Source of the DNA: Novosphingobium sp. 9U
GTDB taxonomy: Bacteria > Pseudomonadota > Alphaproteobacteria > Sphingomonadales > Sphingomonadaceae
NCBI RefSeq assembly: GCF_902506425.1
Contig: NZ_LR732469.1
Location: forward strand, 2,155,285 to 2,219,284
DNA length: 64,000 nucleotides
Direction: 5' to 3'
In this document: in pieces, positions 47,094-53,925 of the stretch
Numbering within the stretch: the first letter of the stretch is position 1
Layout of the letters: each line of letters begins with the position of its first letter
Position numbers and translations under genes: made by a program
The notes under the pieces: generated by a model
The model's database searches: none
Seen by the model: the letters and a program-made list of their open reading frames with translations, nothing else
What the model was told of the DNA's origin: nothing

Positions 47094-47834
47094 TCAGGCC
47101 GCGGCCCAGCGGTCCGTCAGCGCGGTCGCGATCTCGATGTCGTTGAGGAAGTCGACTTCCGCCCACTCGCCACCTTCGATGGAGACGGTGCCGACCTTGC
47201 CGGTCGGCGCGATGCTGTCGATCACCTTCAAGTACCAGTGCTGCACCCCCTCGGGCGTGCGCATCGCCTTGCGCACCGTCTCGCGGAACAGCTCCACGCC
47301 TTCACCGCGAAAGGCGAGGAAGCCGATCGATTCGGCGTTCGACTGCGCCGCCGTCAGCGTCTTGCCGATGTGGACCAGACGCTCACCGTCTCGCTCCACC
47401 TTCATGTCGTCGCTGTCATAGGCGTCCTTGACGTCGACCGTGACAGCGATCGGCCAGCCCCGATCCTGCTGGACCGTGCGCACGATCTCTTCCGATACCA
47501 GCGTGTCGCCGTTGAGGATCAGGAAATCCTGCGCCATCTGCTCGCGCACGATCCAGCATGAGCCCAGGTTGTCGGCCACTTTGTAGAACGGATTGAAGCG
47601 CGTGGTGATCGTCACTCGCGGGTCGTCGATCCGGGCGACGACTTCGTCGACCATGTCGGTCATGAACCCGGTGACGACGTCGATGTGCTTCACGCCGCCG
47701 CGGGCCAGCATCTCGATCTGCCATTCCAGCAGGGTGCGGCCCGAGAAGTCGATCAGGCACTTGGGGCGCTCGGCGGTGAGCGGCAGCATGCGCGAGCCCT
47801 GGCCCGCGCTGAGGAGAATGGCGTGTTCGATCAT
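47094..47834 (-). CDS. LicC-like cytidylyltransferase / sugar-phosphate nucleotidyltransferase
   Basis: A 246-residue nucleotidyltransferase. The N-terminal loop LLSAGQGSRMLPLTAERPKCLIDFSG (~residues 7-32) is intact GxGxR-type and very like LicC phosphocholine cytidylyltransferase and MPN301-type enzymes, and NGDTLVSE (~107-114) carries a metal-binding Asp. The nearby ADNLGSCWIVREQM segment resembles LicC. It would activate a phosphorylated headgroup (choline, inositol or sugar phosphate) with CTP. It converges with the GT4 gene and diverges from the flippase gene. Confidence 0.8.
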   Translation of the reverse strand: MIEHAILLSAGQGSRMLPLTAERPKCLIDFSGRTLLEWQIEMLARGGVKHIDVVTGFMTDMVDEVVARIDDPRVTITTRFNPFYKVADNLGSCWIVREQMAQDFLILNGDTLVSEEIVRTVQQDRGWPIAVTVDVKDAYDSDDMKVERDGERLVHIGKTLTAAQSNAESIGFLAFRGEGVELFRETVRKAMRTPEGVQHWYLKVIDSIAPTGKVGTVSIEGGEWAEVDFLNDIEIATALTDRWAAA

Positions 47835-47946
47835 CGCTGCGCTCTACCTGCCTCTGGCCCCGAGCGGAAGTCGCAGCGTGTATCAGTGTCGGGTTCGCGA
47901 CTCGCCCGGCTTGCCAGCTTTGGGGGAAAGGCGCAAAGGAGCGGCG

Positions 47947-49317
47947 ATGCCCGCCGGTCGCGCCAAGTCTAGCTCAGCCTCCAGCTCGCCCCCTAGTTCA
48001 CCCATTGCGCGGATCCTGGCCAACACCGCCTGGCTGCTGGGCGGCAAGGGTTTCGGCGCGCTGTGCTCGATCGTCTACCTGGCGATCCTGACGCGCACGC
48101 TGGGCTTGAAGGGTTTCGGCCACTTCTCGCTGATCTTCGGCACCGCGCAGGCATTGATCGCGATCGCTGGGTTCCAGACCTGGCGCGTCGTCGTGCGCTA
48201 TGGCGCCAGCCATGTGCATGAGAAGGATTGGGCCGCGTTCGGCCGGCTGGGCATGTTCGCTGGCGTGCTCGACGCGGTGGGTGCCTTTTGTGGGTGCCTG
48301 ATCGCCGCGGTCGTGTTCTTCGGCTTCGCGCACTTGCTGGACCTCAACCAGGACTACATCGTACCCGGCTTCCTGTTCTGCTGCGCGCAGCTGTGGGCGT
48401 TGGTGTCGGCGCCCACCGGCATGGTGCGGGCCATGAACAAGTTCCAGATGGCGGTCTATGTCGAGGCGGTGGTGCCGGTCGGCCGCCTGGTCGGCGCGGT
48501 TGCCGTATGGCTGCTGGCGCCCAGCGTAGGCTGGTTCCTGTTCGTCTGGGCCGTCGTCGACCTCCTCGAGGCGGTGCTCTACTGGGCCATGGCCAAGCGG
48601 CTGTGCCCGGAAGCCGTGCAGATGGCGCACCTCAAGGGTTATCGCCGCGCACTGGACGAGAACCCGGGGCTCTGGCGTTTCTTCCTGGTGACTTTTGCCG
48701 GATCGACGCTCGACGCGCTGACCAAGAACGGGCCGCTGCTGATCGTCGGCGGCATCGTCGGCACGCGCGCCGCCGGTCTCTACCGCCTTGCCAGCCAGCT
48801 CAGCCAGGCACTGAGCAAGTTTTCGACCATGCTGACCCGCGCCGTCTATGCCGAAGTCTCGCGCATGCGGGTCGCTTCCAGCCTGCAGGAATTCCGCAAG
48901 CTGGCGGTGCAGACCAGCCTCATCGCCGGTGCGGGCGGGCTCGTGGTGGTCGGCATCGCGCTGGTCGCCGGGCGCGGGTTGCTGGGCCTGATCGGCGGCA
49001 CGGCCTTCGAAGGCGGCGCGGCGATCCTGGTGCCGCTCGCGCTCGCTGCCAGCTTCGATTTGGCGAGCGTCGCGTTCGAACCGGTGCTGCACTCAACCGG
49101 CAAGGCGCAGCTTTCGCTCACCGCCCGGCTGATCGGGCTGGCGGTGCTGGGGATCGCCATGGCCCTGCTGATCCACACCGGCCCGAGCGGCGCGGCCTGG
49201 GCGGTCGCGCTGGGGTCGGCGGCGCTCTACGTGGTCATGGGGCTGATGGCCTTCGTCACGCTGCAACGCATGAAGGGTGACGAGCCACTCCAGCCGGCCG
49301 AGCAGTCCAGCCTGTAA
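47947..49317 (+). CDS. oligosaccharide flippase family membrane protein
   Basis: A 456-residue polytopic protein of the MOP/Wzx-like flippase family with about twelve hydrophobic helices. The first segment (ILANTAWLLGGKGFGALCSIVYLAILTRTLGLKGFG, residues ~19-55) is typical of O-antigen/lipid-linked oligosaccharide flippases. It starts at ATG 47947, with AAAGGAGCGGCG just before as a strong ribosome-binding site. It would move a lipid-linked or glycolipid product across the inner membrane, consistent with the neighbouring glycosyl- and cytidylyltransferases. Confidence 0.85.
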   Translation: MPAGRAKSSSASSSPPSSPIARILANTAWLLGGKGFGALCSIVYLAILTRTLGLKGFGHFSLIFGTAQALIAIAGFQTWRVVVRYGASHVHEKDWAAFGRLGMFAGVLDAVGAFCGCLIAAVVFFGFAHLLDLNQDYIVPGFLFCCAQLWALVSAPTGMVRAMNKFQMAVYVEAVVPVGRLVGAVAVWLLAPSVGWFLFVWAVVDLLEAVLYWAMAKRLCPEAVQMAHLKGYRRALDENPGLWRFFLVTFAGSTLDALTKNGPLLIVGGIVGTRAAGLYRLASQLSQALSKFSTMLTRAVYAEVSRMRVASSLQEFRKLAVQTSLIAGAGGLVVVGIALVAGRGLLGLIGGTAFEGGAAILVPLALAASFDLASVAFEPVLHSTGKAQLSLTARLIGLAVLGIAMALLIHTGPSGAAWAVALGSAALYVVMGLMAFVTLQRMKGDEPLQPAEQSSL

Positions 49318-49358
49318 GCCACCTCGACATGGCACCGTGGCGCCCTATGCTGGCGGGC

Positions 49359-50582
49359 ATGACCACAACGCTCGTCGCCGATGCCGTCGGCCTGGCGGAC
49401 CGGATCACCGGTTTGCGCCGCGCCATCCATGCCGAACCCGAGATCGGCCTGCACACGCCGAAGACTCGCGACAAGATCCGCGCCGCGCTGGCGCACCTGC
49501 CGCTGACCTGGCGCGAGGGACCCTCGACCACCGGCCTCGTCGCGACGCTGAAAGGCGGGGCGGGAGCCGAAAGCTGGCAGGCGCGCTCGGTGCTGCTACG
49601 CGGCGACATGGACGCTCTGCCCATGCCTGAGGAGACCGGGCTCGACTTCGCATCCCGAGTGCCCGGCGTGATGCACGCCTGCGGCCATGACGCGCACGTT
49701 GCCATGCTGGCGGGCGCGGCCGAGCTGCTCTGTGCGCGTGCGGGCGAGCTGCGCGGCGAAGTGCGCTTCATGTTCCAGCCCGGCGAGGAGGGCTACCACG
49801 GCGCGCGCTTCATGCTTGAGGACGGCCTGCTCGGCGGCGGTGACGACGGCGTGCCGCTGCCCGACGCCGCTTTCGCGCTACACGTCATGCCCAATGCGCC
49901 GCATGGTGTGTTCGGCGGGCGAGCCGGCGCGCTGCTCGCCTCGGCCGACCAGATCGGCATCCGCGTGATCGGGCGCGGCGGCCATGCCTCGATGCCGCAC
50001 GGCACGCTCGATCCGATGCCGGTCGCGTGTGAGATCGTGACGGCGCTCCAGGCCATGGTGACCCGCAAGTTCAGCGTCTTCGACCCGGTGGTGGTGACGA
50101 TCGCCAAGATCGAGTGCGGCACCGCGCACAACGTCATCGCCGACACCGCACAGCTGACCGGCACGATGCGCTCGCTATCCCCCGCCAGCCGCGCCCGACT
50201 GCGTGAAGAGGTGCACAACCTTGCCGCGGGGATCGCCGGCGCCCACGGCCTGACGGCCGAAGTGACGATCCAGGAGGGCTTCCCCGTCACCCTCTGCGAT
50301 GCCCGCGCCGTCGACTTCGGCGAGCAGGTGGCCCGCGATCTGTTCGGCCACTTCCTGCGTTTGCCGGACCCGATCATGGGCGCCGAGGACTTCGCCTATG
50401 TGCTGGAGAAAGTGCCCGGTGCGATGTTCTTCCTGGGCGTCAGCCACGAAGGAGAGGACTGGCAGCACTGCTGCGGCATCCACTCGACCCGAATGCGCGT
50501 GGACGAGAGCACGATGCCCTTGGGTGCGGCCTACCTGGCAGGCTTGGCCGAGCGGTACTTGGCCGAGGGGTTTGGGGCTTAG
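49359..50582 (+). CDS. M20 family amidohydrolase (aminoacylase/hippurate-hydrolase-like)
   Basis: A 407-residue metalloenzyme of the M20D group that hydrolyses N-acyl or N-carbamoyl amino acids. Metal-ligand motifs are GVMHACGHDAHVAM (~residues 104-117), EEGYHGA (~145-151) and a C-terminal MGAEDFAYVLEKVPGAMFFLG (~341-361). The dimerisation domain sits in the middle. The ATG at 49359 fits family N-termini; an ATG at 49347 is possible. It is 42 bases after the flippase gene but its role differs. A 34-bp palindromic element lies immediately after it. Confidence 0.88.
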   Translation: MTTTLVADAVGLADRITGLRRAIHAEPEIGLHTPKTRDKIRAALAHLPLTWREGPSTTGLVATLKGGAGAESWQARSVLLRGDMDALPMPEETGLDFASRVPGVMHACGHDAHVAMLAGAAELLCARAGELRGEVRFMFQPGEEGYHGARFMLEDGLLGGGDDGVPLPDAAFALHVMPNAPHGVFGGRAGALLASADQIGIRVIGRGGHASMPHGTLDPMPVACEIVTALQAMVTRKFSVFDPVVVTIAKIECGTAHNVIADTAQLTGTMRSLSPASRARLREEVHNLAAGIAGAHGLTAEVTIQEGFPVTLCDARAVDFGEQVARDLFGHFLRLPDPIMGAEDFAYVLEKVPGAMFFLGVSHEGEDWQHCCGIHSTRMRVDESTMPLGAAYLAGLAERYLAEGFGA

Positions 50583-50602
50583 GGTGAACCCGGAGGTGGG
50601 CT

Positions 50603-50706
50603 GGCGGGCTTCGACAAGCTCAGCCCTGGCGGTGTAAAAGTAAACCGCATCTGCGAGGCTGAGGCCTTACACTACACCGCCAGGGCTGAGCTTGTCGAAG
50701 CCCGCC
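50603..50706. repeat. palindromic repeat pair, family A, 34-bp arms
   Basis: A perfect 34-base inverted repeat: arm 50603-50636 and its complement 50673-50706 with 36 bases between. It shares the CTTCGACAAGCTCAG core with the element at 14888-14984 and, like it, lies between the 3' ends of convergent genes (M20 hydrolase and GNAT), where it may act as a two-way terminator. Confidence 0.88.
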
Positions 50707-50735
50707 CCCAACGGTGCGATTTACCCAAGCCAAGC

Positions 50736-51056
50736 TCAAGCCCGCAGGTCTTCCCACTCCGGGTGCCGCTTGAAGGCCACCGCGACGTAGCTGCACATCG
50801 GCTGGATCTTGAACCCGCTCTCGCGCGCATCGGCCACCAGCGCCTCGACCAGCCGGGCCGCCACGCCGCGGCCGCCGATCTCGGGCGGGACCAGCGTGTG
50901 GTCGGCGATGTGGACGCCGTCGCGCTCCACCCAGGTCAGCCGACCGATCGAGTCGCTATCGGCCAGATGCGCCTGGTACTCACCCGCACCACCCCGGTCG
51001 TGCTTGGTGATGGTGAGGCCCAATCCGTTCTGTTGGGGTTCGCTTTCCTGGGCCAC
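50736..51056 (-). CDS. YjdJ-type GNAT N-acetyltransferase
   Basis: A 106-residue minimal GNAT of the COG2388/YjdJ type. Conserved segments are RLTWVERDGVHIADHTLVPPEIGGRGVAARLVEALVADARESG (residues ~40-82) and the terminal IQPMCSYVAVAFKRHPEWEDL (~86-106). I start it at GTG 51056 because AGGAG stands seven bases upstream; upstream in-frame ATGs would overlap the divergent threonine-aldolase-like gene. Substrate unknown. Confidence 0.82.
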   Translation of the reverse strand: MAQESEPQQNGLGLTITKHDRGGAGEYQAHLADSDSIGRLTWVERDGVHIADHTLVPPEIGGRGVAARLVEALVADARESGFKIQPMCSYVAVAFKRHPEWEDLRA

Positions 51057-51117
51057 GTTGCGCTCCTGTCCTGCGGGGCGCGGGACTTGACGCGCCATCC
51101 ATCCGGTAACAGGCGAT

Positions 51118-52119
51118 ATGGCCATGCAGTTTCTCTCCGACAATGCCGCCGCCGTCCACCCTGCCGTGTGGAGCGCGATGCTCGCCGCCGACGCGCCTGA
51201 TTCGCCCTACGACACCGATGCCATCAGCCGTGAGCTCGACGCCGCCTTCTCCGCGCTGTTCGGGCGCGAGTGCACCGCCTTGTGGGTAGCGACCGGCACC
51301 GCGGCGAACTGCCTGGCGCTTGCCGCGATGGTGCCTCCGCACGGCGGGGTCGTCTGCCACCGCGAGGCGCATATCGAAGTGGACGAGGGCGGCGCGCCCG
51401 GCTTCTACCTTCATGGCGCCAAGCTGATGCTGGCCGAGGGAGCCAGCGCGAAGCTGACGCCCGATGCCATCGCTGGCGTCATCGACCCGATCCGCGACGA
51501 CGTGCACCAGGTCCAGCCCCACGCCGTCTCGATCACCCAGGCCAGCGAATATGGCTGCGTCTACCGGCCCGCCGAAGTCGCGGCGATCGCGGATCTCGCC
51601 AAAGCCCGCGGGCTGAAGCTCCACATGGACGGCGCTCGCTTCGCCAACGCCGTCGCGCACATGGGCTGCACGCCGGCAGAGGCGTGCCAGGGCGTCGCCG
51701 CGCTCAGCTTCGGCTTCGTCAAGAACGGCGGCCTGGGTGCCGAGGCGATCGTGTTCTTCGACAGAAGCCTTGCCGATGTCGTGCGCTATCGTCGCAAGCG
51801 CGCCGGCCACTTGCAGTCCAAGGGCCGCTTCCTCGCCGCACAGATCCTCGCGATGCTGCGGGACGACCTGTGGCTGCAGAACGGGCGCGCCGCCAACGCG
51901 GCGGCCGCCGAGATCGCCGCGGCCGCGAGTGAGCGTCTGTTGCATGCCGTCGAAGCCAACGAGATCTTCCTGACCGTCTCGACGCAAGAGCGCGCCGCGC
52001 TGCGCGCGCAAGGCTTCTCGTTCTACGATTGGGGCGCGCAAGGTGCGCGGCTTGTCACGTCGTGGAACGCCGATGCCAGCCACGTCGATGCCCTTGCCCG
52101 GGCAATCCGCGCGCTATGA
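51118..52119 (+). CDS. threonine-aldolase-like PLP-dependent lyase
   Basis: A 333-residue PLP enzyme of the beta-eliminating lyase/ threonine aldolase family, which splits beta-hydroxy amino acids to glycine and aldehyde. The start of the fold is FLSDNAAAVHPAVWSAML, followed by VATGTAANCLAL (~residues 59-70), CHREAHIEVDEGGAPGF (~80-96) and HMDGARFANA (~170-179). The Schiff-base lysine is likely Lys202 in SFGFVKNGGLGAEAIV. It is divergent from the small GNAT gene and overlaps the EamA gene by four bases. Confidence 0.9.
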   Translation: MAMQFLSDNAAAVHPAVWSAMLAADAPDSPYDTDAISRELDAAFSALFGRECTALWVATGTAANCLALAAMVPPHGGVVCHREAHIEVDEGGAPGFYLHGAKLMLAEGASAKLTPDAIAGVIDPIRDDVHQVQPHAVSITQASEYGCVYRPAEVAAIADLAKARGLKLHMDGARFANAVAHMGCTPAEACQGVAALSFGFVKNGGLGAEAIVFFDRSLADVVRYRRKRAGHLQSKGRFLAAQILAMLRDDLWLQNGRAANAAAAEIAAAASERLLHAVEANEIFLTVSTQERAALRAQGFSFYDWGAQGARLVTSWNADASHVDALARAIRAL

Positions 52120-53042
52120 GCACCGAGGCGCCAGCGCCGCCGCCGCATGCACTGCTGCGGCCAGGCATCGCGATCCCGTTCCTGATCGTGGCGCTGATCT
52201 GGGGTTCGACATGGTTCGTGATCCTGGGGCAGAACACCGCCGCGCCGGTGGGCTGGTCGGTGACCTGGCGGTTTGTGATCGCGACGCCGGCGATGTTCGC
52301 GGTGGCGCTGGCGATGCGCCGCTCGCTCCGGCTCGGCGCGGCAGGGCAGCGGCTGGCGTTCTTCGTCGGGCTGACCCAGTTCTGCGGCAACTACAACTTC
52401 GTCTATCGGGCCGAGGAGTATCTCACCTCGGGCATCGTCGCGGTGATGATCGGGCTGCTGCTGGTGCCCAACACCCTGTTCGCGCGCGTCCTGCTGGGCC
52501 AGGTGATCACGCGCCGGTTCGCCATCGGCAGCGCGATCGCCATCGCGGGCTTGAGCCTGCTGCTGCTGCACGAAGCGCGCATGGCGCCGCTGGGCGGGCA
52601 TGTGCCGCTCGGCGTGTTCCTGGCGCTGATGGCGATGCTGTGCGCCTCGATCTCGAACGTCATGCAGGCGAACGAGACGGGGCAGGGGCTACCCGCGGTG
52701 AGCCTGCTCGCCTGGGCAATGCTCTATGGCACGGGGTGCAATGCGGCGCTGGCCTGGGTGCTCTCCGGACCGCCGGTGATCCCGGCTGACGGGGCCTATT
52801 GGGCCGGCACCGCCTACCTGGCGATCGCAGGATCGGTGGTGACTTTCCCGATGTACTACACGCTGATTCGCCAGCTTGGCGCCGGCCGCGCGTCCTACAA
52901 CGGCGTGGTGGTGATCGTCATCGCCATGCTGATCTCGACCGTGTTCGAGGGCTATCGCTGGTCGCTGCTGGCGGCGATCGGCGCGGCGCTGGCGATGGCG
53001 GGATTGGTCGTGGCCCTGAGGGCGCGCAGGCCGGTGGCGTAA
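52116..53042 (+). CDS. EamA/DMT family transporter
   Basis: A 308-residue inner-membrane exporter with ten helices in two EamA repeats. The opening IPFLIVALIWGSTWFVILGQ and the second-repeat segment YWAGTAYLAIAGSVVTFPMYYTLIRQLGAGRAS are typical of RhtA/YdcZ-like metabolite exporters. It overlaps the threonine-aldolase-like gene by four bases, so the pair may handle an amino acid and its export. Its last 91 bases overlap the 3' end of the convergent epimerase gene. Confidence 0.85.
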   Translation: MSTEAPAPPPHALLRPGIAIPFLIVALIWGSTWFVILGQNTAAPVGWSVTWRFVIATPAMFAVALAMRRSLRLGAAGQRLAFFVGLTQFCGNYNFVYRAEEYLTSGIVAVMIGLLLVPNTLFARVLLGQVITRRFAIGSAIAIAGLSLLLLHEARMAPLGGHVPLGVFLALMAMLCASISNVMQANETGQGLPAVSLLAWAMLYGTGCNAALAWVLSGPPVIPADGAYWAGTAYLAIAGSVVTFPMYYTLIRQLGAGRASYNGVVVIVIAMLISTVFEGYRWSLLAAIGAALAMAGLVVALRARRPVA

Positions 53043-53785
53043 TCGGGGAAGCGCGGAGCCCAACCCAGCACGCGCTTCGCCTTGCCGTTGGCGACGCGCC
53101 GGTTCTCGGCATAGAAGCCGCGCGCCATCGGAGAGAGCTGCGCCGCCTCCAGGCTGAGCAACGGCGGCGGTGCCTGGCCGAGCAGCCGGCATGCTTCCTC
53201 CACCAGCGTGTTCTGGCTGCAGGGCAGGTCGTCGGCGAGGTTGTAGGCGCCGGCGGGTCCGTCCAGCCCTGCGAGCACGCCGGCGGCGATGTCCGCGACA
53301 TGCACGCGGCTGAACACCTGCCCGGGCAAGTCGATGCGGTGCGCCCGAGCCTTGGCGATACGTTCGAACACGCTGCGGCCCGGACCATAGATGCCCGGCA
53401 GGCGATAGACCCGCGCGCCGCGTGCGAGCCACGCCGCATCCGCCTCCGCCCGCGCAGTCCGGCGCCCGGTGCCGACCGGTGCGCTCTCGTCCACCCACGC
53501 GCCGCCGGTGCCGCCGTAGACGCCGGTCGAGGAAAGATAGCTCAGCCGCTTGCCGGCCAGTGCGGCGCCATAGCGATCCAGCACCGGATCGAGCCCTTCG
53601 CCGCCGGGCGGCACGGAGGAGAGGACATGATCGCTATCGGCGAGCGCCAGGCGCACGTTGCCCTCGTCTTCGAAGGAGAGCGTGCCGGCGCTGCCGGTCG
53701 AGACGATCTCCCATCCGCGCGCTTGCAACGACTGGGCGATATGGCTGGCGGAGTAGCCAAGGCCGAAAATGAACATGCGAGGCAT
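52952..53785 (-). CDS. NAD(P)-dependent epimerase-like SDR protein
   Basis: A 277-residue Rossmann-fold protein of the extended SDR type. It begins MPRMFIFGLGYSASHIAQSL, a modified GxGxxG-like motif (GLGYSASH), and continues with SYLSSTGVYGG (~residues 90-100) and YRLPGIYGPGRS (~135-146), typical of YeeZ-like NAD-dependent epimerases. The start at 53785 is preferred; a longer frame upstream only reads through the palindromic repeat. Its last ~30 codons overlap the end of the EamA gene. Substrate unknown. Confidence 0.83.
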   Translation of the reverse strand: MPRMFIFGLGYSASHIAQSLQARGWEIVSTGSAGTLSFEDEGNVRLALADSDHVLSSVPPGGEGLDPVLDRYGAALAGKRLSYLSSTGVYGGTGGAWVDESAPVGTGRRTARAEADAAWLARGARVYRLPGIYGPGRSVFERIAKARAHRIDLPGQVFSRVHVADIAAGVLAGLDGPAGAYNLADDLPCSQNTLVEEACRLLGQAPPPLLSLEAAQLSPMARGFYAENRRVANGKAKRVLGWAPRFPDYATGLRALRATTNPAIASAAPIAASSDQR

Positions 53786-53799
53786 GACTCTTCCCCTAT

Positions 53800-53872
53800 C
53801 CGTTCGTGTCGAGCGAAGTCGAGACACGCTGGCCTGGCGCTGACGTGTCTCGACTTCGCTCGACACGAACGG
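53800..53872. repeat. palindromic repeat pair, family C, 29-bp arms
   Basis: A perfect 29-base inverted repeat, arms 53800-53828 and 53844-53872, loop of 15 bases. Its core GTGTCGAGCGAAGTCGAGAC is of a different family from the other elements. It lies between divergent genes (SDR protein and pepN), so it is unlikely to be a terminator here. Confidence 0.88.
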
Positions 53873-53925
53873 AGTTGGATTGTCGCTGGCTTACAATCGC
53901 ACTCCAAAAGCCTAAGTACAGCCGC

